The notes under the pieces are model-generated. The model was not told the origin of the DNA. It made no database searches and saw only the letters and a list, made by a program, of their open reading frames with translations. From Dipteris shenzhenensis (Eukaryota; Polypodiophyta; Polypodiopsida; Gleicheniales), in assembly GCA_047967505.1 (NCBI GenBank), contig CM106540.1: a DNA stretch of 64,000 nucleotides; one strand, given 5' to 3'. The translations under genes and the position numbers were made by a program. Each line of letters starts with the position of its first letter. Position 1 is the first letter of the stretch. Below, piece after piece: positions 44,853-55,513 of the stretch.

Positions 44853-45479
44853 ATGTCTGAGAATCTGTCTACCATTGTCAGTGAGAAGCTTGACAAGAAT
44901 AACTTCCAAGCATGGAAGTTCAGGATGACAAACTTCTTTATGGGAAAGGGAGTTTGGGATTACATCAGTGGTGAAACTGCAGAACCAGTTTTGGGTGCTG
45001 CTCCCACTCCTGCTGAATTGAAGGCCTTTAAAGAATGGCATGAAAAAGCCAGAAAATGCCTGTATTGGCTGTCCGTTAGCATTTCAGATTCTATGATTGT
45101 GCATATACAGGATCTAGAGACGCCTAAGGAGGCATGGGATACATTGGTGAAGCTGTATAGCACAAATACCAAAGCACGAAAGATGCAGCTAAAGCAGGAG
45201 TTGCACAATGTGCAAAGGAAAAATATGAATATAAATGAGTATTCCTTGAAGGTGAAAGGCCTTGCAGATTCTCTTGCCTCCATTGGAGCACCTGTTGATG
45301 ATGAGGACTTAGTGTCCGTGACCTTGAATGGTCTTGGGAAAGATTATGCACAGTTTCGGACATCCATTGGAGTCCGTGAAACATTTCCTGATTTTCAGGA
45401 ACTTATTGCTCTCTTGCTGAGTGAAGAGCAAAGGAATGGTGGTTCAGCCACCTCAACTTCTCACGTGAGATGGATTTGA
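44853..45479 (+). CDS. Copia-type Gag (UBN2), intact short ORF
   Basis: Start at ATG 44853 (MSENLSTIVSEKLDKNNFQA), preferred over the upstream ATG at 44826 because family Gags begin just before the KLDxxNFxxWKxRM motif. 208 residues. It contains WKFRMTNFFMGKGVWDYISG, KEAWDTLVKLYSTNTKARKM, LKQELHNVQRKNMNINEYSL, KVKGLADSLASIGAPVDDED, LVSVTLNGLGKDYAQFRTSI and a leucine-rich end (FQELIALLLSEEQRN). The CCHC zinc knuckle and everything after it are missing; the ORF runs straight into the polypurine tract and 3' LTR. It is intact, so expression is possible. Gag would form the particle, with all other activities supplied in trans. Confidence 0.9.
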   Translation: MSENLSTIVSEKLDKNNFQAWKFRMTNFFMGKGVWDYISGETAEPVLGAAPTPAELKAFKEWHEKARKCLYWLSVSISDSMIVHIQDLETPKEAWDTLVKLYSTNTKARKMQLKQELHNVQRKNMNINEYSLKVKGLADSLASIGAPVDDEDLVSVTLNGLGKDYAQFRTSIGVRETFPDFQELIALLLSEEQRNGGSATSTSHVRWI

Positions 45480-45481
45480 GC

Positions 45482-45492
45482 TTGAGGGGGAG
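45482..45492 (+). other. Polypurine tract
   Basis: TTGAGGGGGAG immediately before the 3' LTR, the usual priming site for plus-strand synthesis. Confidence 0.9.
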
Positions 45493-45790
45493 TGTTGAGA
45501 TATCAAGCTCTACCCCCGATATATCTCCTGGATGACTATCATTTATGTCACCGCCTATGTTAGTTGTACTCGTGGTGTAGTTAGACTACCACATATGTTT
45601 TTGGTTTGGGTTCACATATGAACCACGTATTCTAGGTTTTGACATATAGGGTATTTCCCTCTTCTATTGTATTGTTGTTGTGTGCAAAAGTGAAGAAAGG
45701 CTTCACCCTCCAACCTTGTGTCCTCTCTCTTTTGAGTGTTGTGAAGAAAGTTGAACTTGAGTCTCCTATCTCTCTCCCTTATTCTTTACA
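45493..45790 (+). repeat. TR-GAG 3' LTR
   Basis: 298 bp, nearly identical to the 5' LTR. Confidence 0.95.
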
Positions 45791-45795
45791 CAACT
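45791..45795 (+). repeat. TR-GAG target-site duplication, right
   Basis: CAACT, equal to 44017-44021. Confidence 0.95.
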
Positions 45796-46310
45796 TCCAC
45801 CAAGAAAGGAAACAATTCCACATCTATTTTACACAAATGCACTTAAAGACAAACATAACAAAGCGGTATTCTAATCACTACTCGGACAACAACACGTGCT
45901 ACAAGCGAAAGACAAAAGGCATAGTCAATGTAGCAAAAACATACAAATTCTACATGACCCTAATTGCACAGTAGGATTACACAAACAACTGCACTTAAAA
46001 GTAGAGATGCTTGTGGAAATTTGCTCCGCGAATTTAGACGTTGGCGATGGCTTAGTGAATGGTGCTGATGGCATTTTCATGGACTTAGAAGAAACAACTC
46101 AATATGAGTCCCTAATATGGATACTCTTCAACGATAATAAGGTTGGCACAAAAGCAAGGTATAACAACAAAAAATTGTACCAGCATGGCACACAGCAAAA
46201 TTGGACGCCAATCTTCTAAACACAGCGCAAATTTTAGGTGGGAAGAAACCACATCAACACATTCACAAGAACATAGTTTCCCACTGCTACAACTAGAACA
46301 GTCCATCGGT

Positions 46311-47165
46311 CACAAGGGTTATCTATGGATTTCTTAGCATTTGATCCAACAAACATCAAGTCCCATGGACTAGTAGACACAATACTATCAAGAATAAGGG
46401 ACCCTCAAAATTTGTTCCTATTAAACAATATTGAGAACAAGCACATTAAAGTGGATGCAAATATAATAGAAGAAACAAAGAGACTAAGAATTGAATCACC
46501 ATGGGTCATGGAGCAAAGAAACAACCCATTACTTACAAAAGATGAAATCATCATCCACTCACTTAACACATTTCAACAACACCCACATAAACAAGACATA
46601 CTAGCGATAGATACCCTCATGGCCTCGATAGTTCTATGCTTACAAGAAACACATATAAAAGAAGGTGACAACATAGAAATAAAAGAGTTTCAACTTATAC
46701 ACAAACATGACGGACTGGGCATTGCAACTTATTATAAAAAATATATATAACTAATAGAAACACAATACTTGCACAACCGAAGGGCACAATGTTTACTACT
46801 AGTCTTTCAAAAAAGAAAATTGAAACCATTCAACTTAGCCAATGCTTACAAACCACTAGGAACATCAACTACAATGTTATTGCAAATACTACAAAGCATA
46901 TTTAAAAAAACAAAAATTGAAAATCAACCATACGTTCTTGGCGACTTCAATATTGACTCCAAAAAAGAATACAAAAACTTAAGAGACCTTACAAAATTTA
47001 TGAATGAGCATAATATTTAACAAATAATTGACTCGACAACAACAATATATGGATCAACACTCGATCACATTTGGACCAACGCATATACTCACAAAATAAA
47101 ACACAAAACATAGTTCGCTTATTGGACAGATCACTCCATCTTATTCACAACAATTGAAGACACTT
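46311..47165 (+). pseudogene. Helentron 2 APE-like endonuclease domain
   Basis: Follows the helicase on the same strand. Motifs: SIVLCLQETHIKEGDNIEIK (about 46627-46686; the catalytic Glu in LQET), ANAYKPLGTSTTML, YVLGDFNIDSKKEY (46931-46972; GDFN), STLDHIWTNAY (about 47055-47087) and YWTDHSILF (about 47122-47148). This is the order of the APE/LINE-like endonuclease that distinguishes Helentrons from canonical plant Helitrons. Stops at 46748, 47018 and 47110 break it. Confidence 0.8.
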
Positions 47166-47361
47166 CTTGAAAAATAAGCAAGGCAGGCCTGATGAATATA
47201 ATTCATCCTTGTTCTCCTTCTTTTCCTCTTTCCTATTGTGAATCCCTTCATGTGAGGCCACTTGAACGTGGTTGAACTTGTTCCTTTCTTAATAGACATA
47301 CATTTTGTAGGTCCCTCTTTCTTTCTTAATAGACGTACATTTTGTAGCTCACTCTTTATAT

Positions 47362-47401
<40 letters not shown>

Positions 47402-47422
47402 TTTTTTTTTATAGTGAAAGTG

Positions 47423-47455
<33 letters not shown>

Positions 47456-48390
47456 ATCACTCTATCCCTTCTCCCCGAGGGTATTGGACTAAAAAGAGTA
47501 GTATTCTTGGGAGAAATTGCATGTGCCAGGTTTCTTAGAGGAAAAATATGAAGTACTTGCATGACCAAGGTTATGAGCAACGTGCTCAGTATGCCACCTT
47601 TGGAGGATACGAAAGTCCCACTTCAAGAGAGAGATTTTTTGTTTGTCCTCAGTGTCCGTCTATGAAAAGTTACGACATAGTGAGGTAGGCTTTTAGGCCT
47701 GAACTTTGAAGCCATCACGAAAAGATAATAAATGGCTACACCAATGAATAAAGACCATCTTCATGCCGCCTAAGTTCAGCTGATGTATCAAATTTCCTTT
47801 TAACGTCAAAGATGCAATGCATTACTAGTTGCTCGAGTGAAAATAAGGATGAACACATATTTGGGTTTGTGCCCTGGGCTGGTTGGTTTGAAAATATTTG
47901 AAGAAGTGGAAGTAGTTTTTCCATCATCATCTTTGCTTAAGCAGTCGAGTGAGCCTTACTTAGCTTAAGCACCTCCATCTACCAGAACAACACAAGAAAT
48001 TCATTCTAGGACAGCTGGAGACTCTATGTGCGCAGCATGTACATATATAGAGCAGCAGTGGTGAAAAACTTTTCAACTGTCTCTACACGAACTGTCTCAA
48101 AACGTGTGTCTCGATCAGGTACAACAAGACAGGTAAAAGAACTCAACAGTCTCAGATATCGACAGCCTTCTGGTAATTGTTTTTCATTTGTGGTCATGCG
48201 TCGCAGATAGCTTCAGTACAGAGCGATTATCGCGGGACTACTTCACGAACCCTTCCCAACCATTTGACAACCGAAAGATCAAAGTAAGTGTGGTGGCAAA
48301 ACAATTTGCTCAGGTCGTTAACACTTTAGAGGCACTCGGTTGTATTGGCTAGTCTGACGAGTCTGTTGGGAGTCTGGACAGAGAAATCCA
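47166..48390. other. Intergenic region upstream of the PPR gene
   Basis: Contains (CT)n(CA)n microsatellites at 47364-47400 and 47423-47454, and a ~43-bp direct repeat around CTTTCTTAATAGAC.TACATT (47285-47349). The 3' end of Helentron 2 should lie here but no terminal hairpin could be fixed. Nothing else was seen. Confidence 0.5.
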
Positions 48391-50922
48391 ATGGCTCCAG
48401 ATTTCAAGCAAAATGTTATCGAGGAGTCTCTATGGATGGACGTCTGTTACAATCCAGGCTCGGTTAAAGACGTGAAAAAGGGGTCAAGCTCTGAAGACTT
48501 TTGCTTGATGGGGGAACAAGCAAAGTATGGAAGCAATTGCAAGGCCAGCGTTAGGTCTCGAATACAGGTGGATGCATCTAAGACACAAGAACTGCGAGAG
48601 AATAGTGGCTTGGAGAAGCTAAGCCTAGAGGGGGCACTCGCTTCTTTGGAAATGAAGTTCCAGCCACCTTCGGTTGAGAATTTTATATGCATCTTGCAGC
48701 AGTGTAGGAAGAAGAAAAATCTACCGTGTGCCATGCGCTTGCTTGCCTACATGTGCAAAAGTGGGCTTGAAGCTCATAGATTTCTTGGGAACTACCTTGT
48801 CCCAATGTTGGTTGAATGTGGAAGTATGCACGATGCTCAGCAGGTTTTTAACAGCTTGATTGATCGGAATGAATATTCTTGGACTTATCTCATCATGGGT
48901 TATATTGAATGTGGGGAGTCACAACATGCCCTCAACATGTACCAGAAAATGCAAGAGGACTCTGTACATCCTAGCAAGTATACGTTTGTGGCCCTACTGA
49001 AAGCTTGTGCTAAGCTGCAAGATCCAGAGACAGGACAAAAAATACACACTGAGATTGCTGGGCAGGAATTGGAGAGAGCTCCTTTTGTTGGCAGTGCCTT
49101 GGTTGACATGTACGCCAAATGTGGCTTGCTTGTGAAAGCACAGGAAGTGTTTGACAAGCTACCGGTTCGAGATGTAGTCTTGTGGACTGCACTAATTGCA
49201 GGATATGCTGAACATGGGCTTGGTGAGGTGGCGCTGAACTGTTTCAAACAGATGCAACTGGAGGGTGTCTCTCCGGATGCTTGCACATTTGTTTGCAGCT
49301 TGAAAGCTTGTGGCAGCATAAGAGCCATAGAAAAGGGTGAAGAAGTGCACGCCGAGGTTGCGAGACAGAAATTGGAAAGACATCCTTTTGTTGGCGGCAC
49401 CTTGGTGGACATGTATGCCAAATGTGGCTTGCTTGCAAAAGCACAGAAAGTGTTTGATGAGCTGCCAGTTCGAAATGTAGTTTCATGGAACATACTAATT
49501 GCGGGCTATGCTGAACAAGGTTTTGGTGTGGAAGCACTGAACTGTTTTCGACAGATGCAAGTAGAAGGTGTCTCTCCAAATGCTTACACGTTTGTTAGCA
49601 GCTTGAAAGCTTGTGGCAGCATGGGAGCCTTAGACGAAGGCCGGGAGATACACACTGAGATTGCCAGACAGGAATTGGAAAGAGCTCCTTTGGTTGGCAA
49701 CACTTTGGTAGACATGTATGCTAAATGTGGTGTGCTTGCAAAAGCACGGGAAGTGTTTGACAAGCTTCCAGTTCAAAATATAGTCTCGTGGAACATTGTA
49801 ATTGCAGGATATGCTGAACATGGTCTTGGTGAGGAAGCGCTAAAATGTTTCGAGCAGATGCATTTGGAGGGTGTCTCTCCAAATGCTTGCACGTTCATTT
49901 GCAGCTTGAAAGCTTGTGGCAGCATAGGAGCCATTGACAAGGGGCAAGAATTACATTCTGAGATTGCTAGACACGAATTGGCAAGAGATCCTTCTGTTGG
50001 CAGCTCCTTGGTTGACATGTATGCCAAATGTGGCTCGCTTGCAAAAGCACGGGAAGTGTTGGACAATCTGCCAGTCCGAAATGTAGTCTCGTGGACCGTA
50101 CTAATTGCAGGTTACGCGGAACGTGGTCTTGGCGAGGAAGCACTAAACTGCTTTGAACAGATGCAGCTAGAGGGTGTTTGTCCAGATGCTTTCACATTTG
50201 TTTGCAGCTTGAAAGCTTGTGGCAGTGTTGGAGCCATAGACAAGGGCCAAGAAATACATGCAGATATTTCTAGACAGGAATTGGAAAGAGATCCTTTTGT
50301 TGGCAGCATCTTGGTGGACATGTATGCAAAATGTGGCGCACTCATAAAAGCACGAGAAGTGTTTGAGAAGCTGCCATTGCGAAATGTAGTCTCTTGGAGT
50401 GCATTAATTACAGGATATGCCCAGCTCGGAGAAAGTAAAGTGGTTTTCCATATGTTCGAGAGAATGAGAGGAGAAGGCATAAAGCCAGATGGGATCACTT
50501 TCCTTAGTGTGCTTACTGCATGCAGTCATTCCGGTTTAGTGGATAAGGGCCACAAATATTTCGAGGCCATGAGCAACATTTATGGCATCAGTCCAACCAT
50601 TGATCATCACATTTGCATGGTTGACCTTCTTGGCCGTGCAGGCCAATTAGATGATGCTGTAGCGATGGTGGAGAGGATGCCTTTCCAACCTAATATTGTG
50701 GTGTGGACTACTATATTGGGTGCTTGTCGAAAGTGGGGTAATGTGGAGCTCGGAAGACGAGCCTTTGAACATGCAGTGCGCTTGGATGAAAAGGATGCTG
50801 TAGCTTATGTCTTGATGTCTAACATCTATTTGGATGCTCACATGCAAGAGGACAAGGAGAAGGTTGAGGCAACGAGAATGAAAAAACAAGCGTGGAACAA
50901 GCCAGGGCAGAGTTGGGACTGA
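48391..50922 (+). CDS. PLS-class pentatricopeptide repeat protein, E-type without DYW
   Basis: Intact intronless ORF of 843 codons; start context CCAATGG. PPR proteins of this class bind organelle RNA, usually for C-to-U or U-to-C editing. After a ~100-residue leader the PPR tract runs to about residue 735. It consists largely of ~101-residue modules (303 bp) starting near residues 246, 347, 448, 549 and 650, each with VFDxLPVRNVVSWxxLIAGY, ALNCFEQMQLEGVSP, LKACGSxGAIDKGQEIH and LVDMYAKCG. The E-like tail has ACRKWGNVELGRRAFEHAVR and ends NKPGQSWD. Family members normally continue into a DYW deaminase domain, which is absent, so any editing role would need a DYW partner. The leader has no obvious membrane or nuclear signal; organelle targeting is inferred from the family. 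Confidence 0.9.
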   Translation: MAPDFKQNVIEESLWMDVCYNPGSVKDVKKGSSSEDFCLMGEQAKYGSNCKASVRSRIQVDASKTQELRENSGLEKLSLEGALASLEMKFQPPSVENFICILQQCRKKKNLPCAMRLLAYMCKSGLEAHRFLGNYLVPMLVECGSMHDAQQVFNSLIDRNEYSWTYLIMGYIECGESQHALNMYQKMQEDSVHPSKYTFVALLKACAKLQDPETGQKIHTEIAGQELERAPFVGSALVDMYAKCGLLVKAQEVFDKLPVRDVVLWTALIAGYAEHGLGEVALNCFKQMQLEGVSPDACTFVCSLKACGSIRAIEKGEEVHAEVARQKLERHPFVGGTLVDMYAKCGLLAKAQKVFDELPVRNVVSWNILIAGYAEQGFGVEALNCFRQMQVEGVSPNAYTFVSSLKACGSMGALDEGREIHTEIARQELERAPLVGNTLVDMYAKCGVLAKAREVFDKLPVQNIVSWNIVIAGYAEHGLGEEALKCFEQMHLEGVSPNACTFICSLKACGSIGAIDKGQELHSEIARHELARDPSVGSSLVDMYAKCGSLAKAREVLDNLPVRNVVSWTVLIAGYAERGLGEEALNCFEQMQLEGVCPDAFTFVCSLKACGSVGAIDKGQEIHADISRQELERDPFVGSILVDMYAKCGALIKAREVFEKLPLRNVVSWSALITGYAQLGESKVVFHMFERMRGEGIKPDGITFLSVLTACSHSGLVDKGHKYFEAMSNIYGISPTIDHHICMVDLLGRAGQLDDAVAMVERMPFQPNIVVWTTILGACRKWGNVELGRRAFEHAVRLDEKDAVAYVLMSNIYLDAHMQEDKEKVEATRMKKQAWNKPGQSWD

Positions 50923-50982
50923 GATTTGCCCAGAGTAAAGATGCGTACATGCGAAGCTAGAATATATTTTTCTCGAAATATT

Positions 50983-50993
50983 GGGGGGGGGGA
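50983..50993. repeat. Poly-G run after PPR gene
   Basis: A run of about ten G downstream of the PPR stop. A similar G run (52103-52109) lies at the matching place after the pseudogene, showing that the duplication included 3' flanking DNA. Confidence 0.8.
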
Positions 50994-50994
50994 G

Positions 50995-52090
50995 TTGTTG
51001 CAGCTTGAAAGTTTGTGGTAGCATGGGAGTCGTAGACCAAGGCAGAGAGATACATGCCGAGATTGCTAGACAAGACTTGGAAAGAGCTCCTCTAATTTCG
51101 TGGACATAGTAATTGCAGGGTGTGCTGAACATGGTCTTGGTGACGAAGTGCTGAGTTTTTTAACAGATGCATCTAGAGGGTGTTTCTCCAAATGCTTGTG
51201 TGCTCATTTGCAGCTTGAATGCTTGTGGCAGCATTGTGGCTCGCCTGCAAAAGCATGGGAAATGCTTGACATTCTGCGAGCTCAAAATGTAGTCTTGTGG
51301 AGTGCATGAATTGCAGGGTAGGCCGAATGCGTTCTTGGTGAGGAAGCACTGAATTGTTTTCAACAGATGCAACTAGAGGGTGTCTGTCCAGATGCTTTCA
51401 TATTTGTTTGCAGCTTGAAGGCTTGTGTAGCCATAGACAAAGGCCAAGAAATACGTGCTGGTATTTCTAGATAGGAATTAGGAAGAGAGCCTTTTGCTGG
51501 CAGCATCTTGGTGGCTGTCAGTTCGAAATGTAGTCTTGTAGATTATTCGATATGCCCAGCTAGGAGAAAGTAAAATTGTTTTCCATATGTTCAAGAGAAT
51601 GAGAGGAGAAGACATAAAGCCAGCTGGGATCACATTCCTTAGTGTTCTTACTGCATGCAGTCATGCCGGTTTAGTGGATAAGGGCCACAAGTATATCGAG
51701 CCATGAGCAAAATTTATGGCTTCAGTCCAACTATTGATCATCAGGTTTGCATGCTTGGGCTCCTTGACCGTGCAGGCCAATTAGATGAGGCGGTATCAAT
51801 GGTGCAGAGGATGCCTTTCCAATCTAAGGGGTATTGTGGTGCTCAGAAGACGAGCCTTTGGAAGTGCATGCGATTGGATGAAAAGGATGCTGTATCTCAT
51901 GTATTGATGTCTAACATCTTTTCAGATGCTCACATGCAGAAGGACAAGGAGAAGGTCGAGGCAACAAGAATGAAAGATCAAGCATAGAACAAGCCAAGGA
52001 CTGAGATTTGCAGAATTGTGCATACATTGGTTGGGGAGATACAGAGCATACCCAAAGTAGAGGTACATACATGCAAAGCTAGAAGATTAT
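50995..52090 (+). pseudogene. Decayed tandem copy of the PPR gene
   Basis: Begins in the middle of a module (GCAGCTTGAAAGTTTGTGG) and keeps pieces of two PLS modules, with frameshifts, stops and deletions: IAGCAEHGLGDEVL, ALNCFQQMQLEGVCPDAFIF, VCSLKACVAIDKGQEI. A tail then resembles the intact gene: GFSPTIDHQVCMLGLLDRAG, QLDEAVSMVQRMPFQS and RLDEKDAVSHVLMSNIFSDA. After the E region it still shows sequence readable as IVHTLVGEIQSIPK, resembling the start of the E+/DYW region that the intact gene lacks. It is a partial tandem duplicate, not expressed as a full protein. Confidence 0.85.
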
Positions 52091-52199
52091 TTTTTCAAAA
52101 TGGGGGGGAAAAGGGTATGCCCCAGATTTTCATTGTTCACAGGCACAAAGCAATGGGTTTTGTGGGTGTAGTGAGAAGGTGGCTATTGCATGTGCCTTG

Positions 52200-53860
52200 A
52201 TAAATACACCAAAGGGGACACCTATTTGTCATGAAGCCATTGCACTTTATCAAAAATGTATTATGACAGAATTGGGAATACAAAACAGAGAACAAGGTCA
52301 ACACTGGACTTAGGAAGGCATACAAACCAAGAAGCTTAAAGTTAATCCTAAAAATAGCAGAGTAAAACTAAGTAATTTCCCTCAAACAGAGCTGTTGCCT
52401 TGCATTTTCTGAAAGATGACTTTGTTCCGGAACTTCTAGATGCACTGAAGGGCTATAGCCCGAACCAACTGCCAGATTCCCAATAGAGCCTCGTTCATCC
52501 TTCCTTTGTCACCTAAAATGGCTTGTTTCCAAGTCAATTGGGAATTTAAAGAAGCTGCATCACACCATCTACATAATTTTCTCCAGATAGTTCAAATGTC
52601 CAAACACTCCCAAAACAGATGGAATGGAGTCTCCTTTCTAATCTTGCAAAGTGGACGTAAGGGGGAGACCATCAAATTTCACTTCGCAAGTCACGTTTTG
52701 ACAGGAACAATCTTCCACAATAACAAATTTAGCTTGGCCGAAGGGGTACTCAGTTCATCCTATTCCACCATACGTAATTGCAGTCATTAGGTGCATGAAT
52801 GCTCCATAGCTTCTAGGCAAGGTGAGCCACCCTAGGAATACCCGCCTCTTTATCTTCCAAATCCTTGTACAAACATTTCTGCAAAGGCTTCCTTGAACTA
52901 GATGCAAACCCTTGTACAAACATTTCTGCAAAGGCTTCCTTGAACTAGATGCAAACCCTCTCAAGTTATCAACATGCCTTAATATTGTATTTGTTGGCCA
53001 TTCATCTCGGATTCTGCTCATTACTAGCGAAAATCTATTTTGAATAGATGACAGATGAAACCGATATGCGTCTCCTTACTAGCCTTAAACTGATCTCTAA
53101 CGAAGGGGGGGGCTTCTTTGAGTGCCCAATTAGACAACCATATCGTTCTATCCAATGCAGCATCACTTGAAAATGAACGTGACCTTACCGAATGGCAATT
53201 AACAGTCATGGACTTCCAAACTTGAACCAGTCGTGGAAGCAACTCAGATTGAGGGATCTACAAATATGGAAATCAGTTAACACCAGTCTTGCCAGGGGAC
53301 GTTTAGCCCACTAATTCCACATATTCCATTAGTGCATATCCAGTATCGGCTTGCCCACGGCTGATTGGAGGCCAACCTAGATAGCCATTTGAAACGTAGA
53401 CTATCACATTTAGGCATAGTAATCAAATCCCATGGTATTGCATGCCACTGATCCCCGCACAACAGCTCACGAATCATGCCATCAATCCTTTCCATTGAAG
53501 CTTTAGGAAAAGGAAAAACCGAAAGAACATGGACAGCGAATGAAGATAAAATATGTCTGGCAATGCGAGTCCACTTTTCAAACTTACCAATCGAACTTCT
53601 CCTTCAGAGAAAGTCCCATACCAACAGGGCATTCCAAATATATCTGAGTCTCACCTGTATTGATCCATTTAAACTAAAACCTCATAGACCATTTTGGCAA
53701 ACCGTTCCATCCAAGCCAGACAACAGTAGTTTTGGCTTCATTGATTTTAGACTCAAAGACCACATTAAATACCTTAAGAACATTTCTTATATTTTGTTCA
53801 GTGCCGACTAGACTACTTGTCTTGTCGTCTGCGAGAAATTGTGAGCATAATTGCAACGGC
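52200..53860 (-). pseudogene. LINE ORF2 remnant (RT C-terminus and zinc finger)
   Basis: On the minus strand: FLADDKTSSLVGTEQ (from about 53840; a corrupted FADDT box), NVLKVFNVVFESKINEAKTT, CPVGMG, SMERIDGMIRELLCGDQWHA and IPWDLITMPKCDSLRF. At the end there is a zf-RVT-like finger, RPLCKIRKETPFHLFWECLD (about 52650-52590), whose first Cys is Arg. This is the 3' part of a plant L1-like ORF2 with many stops and frameshifts. The endonuclease part, expected beyond 53860, was not recognised. Confidence 0.75.
52863..52957. repeat. 47-bp tandem duplication in LINE remnant
   Basis: CCTTGTACAAACATTTCTGC and following bases start at 52863 and 52910, two identical units. Confidence 0.9.
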
Positions 53861-54540
53861 TTATGGTTCCCAAATTTGGTAAATGAACGCGTTGACGTAA
53901 CGGTGGTTCAGTAGCAATTGCGAATAACAAGGGAAATGCAAAAACACCAATTGATTAGATTTGTAATGTCATAACCACACAATTTCCAATTGTGTTGATA
54001 GAACTCAATCGGAAAGCCTTATCTCTCGCTATGCCCATAATGTAAATTTGATCTCCGATTGTGATAAAAAGGGTGTTGAGGTTGCAAAGCTTCATAACGC
54101 AAAACAGTTCGGCTGTCTTGTGCATCTACATTTGCACTTGGATAGTCTCAACATTTGCACTAAGATAGTTTCAACATTCTCTTTCTTTATGGCTTCAACT
54201 TTTTTGTACATCTACAATTGTGATAACATAACATTTGCAAAAGGAAAGTGATCAATGTAAAACATGGTTCTCTTTAATGTTGATTTTCAAAGTGAACCGT
54301 TATTTTTTGGGCAATTCCTTGCTTCAAATAAATTTTGGCTTTATGTGCCACCATTGTATTCTTAAGCCTTGAGATATTCAACCACCTGCAAACAACCGCC
54401 TACAAATATCAAGGCTATATTTACATAAAAACACAATAGAAACCCTATAGTTGTACACCACATACTACTCTTTTTTTTTAACCTTCATGGGAGCATAGCT
54501 TGCAGCATTTCATTCTTTGGAAGCATGAATACCATTATGA
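53861..54540. other. Stretch with no recognised gene
   Basis: AT-rich. The short frame 54048-54251 has no recognisable domain. Confidence 0.4.
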
Positions 54541-54541
54541 T

Positions 54542-54581
<40 letters not shown>

Positions 54582-54597
54582 ATCTCTCTCTCTCATA
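54541..54597. repeat. (TC)n microsatellite
   Basis: About 27 CT units with a few TA interruptions. Confidence 0.95.
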
Positions 54598-55513
54598 TAG
54601 TAGAACTTGTGAGTGGAGCACAATAGGTCGACATGACAACAAATAACTTGACTGAATAGGATCAACAAAATTATCAATAATAGCCTGAACTAGGTTTGGG
54701 GATGCTCCAAATAGGCGTTTTGTGCTTGAGGCTTCTCCACATCATGGAGATCAAGAGAGTAGAACAAACTCAAGCCAAAGGAATTGATCTTCTACAAACC
54801 CAACATTGTACCAAAGCTTTGTAGTAGGGGAAAAGGGCTTATGTGATGGAATGTGATAGAAACTCTATTTACATTGACGAGATTATTAGAATGTGCATGA
54901 GTGCAGGAAGGTGCCAATTCTAATAGGGAGAGGGCTAAATGGAACCTCACCCTAGAATGGCATGTGGCAAATGTGCAAGGGATTAATCCCTGATTCAAAG
55001 TGGATATCCCAATGTTCAGGAATATAAAGCCCTAGTGATAGAAACCTCAAATACCCTAGATTAACTTTTGGGGATGAGGTTCCTAGTAGTGGGTAGGTGG
55101 ATGAGGTTTGGGTACCCTCATCCACCTAGCCATGGTGAAAGAAACCTCAAATACCCTAGATCGACTTTTTAGGGATGAAGTTCCTAAGAGAGGCTAGGTG
55201 TATGGGTATCACACGGCTCCACCACATAACACCACTTGTTCAAAATATCAACAAGGTATCAAAGCTAATGGTTCTGACTATCCATGAATGGAGATGCAAG
55301 CTGAAGCATGCCACCACGTGGTAGTAGGATACAACCTCAGTGACTAAAACTTGCAACACTACAAAATGGAGTCCACTGAAAGCCCAGGTACAACCCAAGC
55401 GGTTTGCCAATGACAAATGTAGGCAGAGGTCAAAAGCTTGCAGTATAAGTTAGCAAAACGTGTGGACACATGCAATAGACAAAAACTCATTAGCAAGTAG
55501 CCAATAAGGTGGC
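54598..55513. other. Non-coding stretch with a local duplication and hairpin
   Basis: TAGAAACCTCAAATACCCTA and what follows is repeated near 55047 and 55142 (diverged). Between the units, GTAGGTGGATGAGG and CCTCATCCACCTAG form a short hairpin (55092-55128). No gene was recognised. Confidence 0.6.

Larger units (their letters stand above)
44022..45790 (+). mobile_element. Gag-only LTR retrotransposon (TR-GAG type), young insertion
   Basis: A 1,769-bp element with 298-bp LTRs (44022-44319 and 45493-45790), both TGTTGAG...TTTACA. The LTRs differ at only two positions that I can see. A primer-binding site lies at 44320-44332, a polypurine tract at 45482-45492, and a 5-bp target duplication CAACT flanks it. 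It encodes Gag only, so it must use enzymes of a related copia element. It lies in the helicase part of Helentron 2; removing it and one duplication leaves the helicase frame open. Confidence 0.95.
43330..46310 (+). pseudogene. Helentron 2 Pif1-family helicase part, interrupted by a TR-GAG element
   Basis: The 5'-3' helicase of Helentrons. Walker A is SGNVGIGKMFTLLLLVQ (43421-43470), with Met in place of the essential Thr/Ser after Lys. Walker B is LLVIDEISLVGQNTF (about 43671-43715). VIVCGDLIPASPTKDSW and TSQIWRENFQYYELTKPMRQ follow, and the frame runs to VQL at 44021, where the LTR element begins. After it (45796) the frame resumes with PPRKETIPHLFYTN, collinear with FPHLYYTN of Helentron 1. 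LVNGADGIFMDLEETTQYES (about 46052-46111) and TVHRSQGLSMDFLAFDPTNI (about 46299-46358) complete the C-terminal motifs. So this part was broken by insertion and by point mutations. Confidence 0.85.

Noticed and set aside
48900-51132. Long minus-strand ORFs (up to 197 codons)
   Set aside because: Antisense shadows of the repetitive PPR modules; they repeat with the same 303-bp period.
52018-52200. 60-codon ORF after the PPR pseudogene
   Set aside because: The start is decayed PPR tail sequence and the rest has no recognisable domain.
55254-55275. Degenerate retrotransposon primer-binding site (AAGGTATCAAAGC)
   Set aside because: Only a partial match to TGGTATCAGAGC and no LTR or gag beside it.
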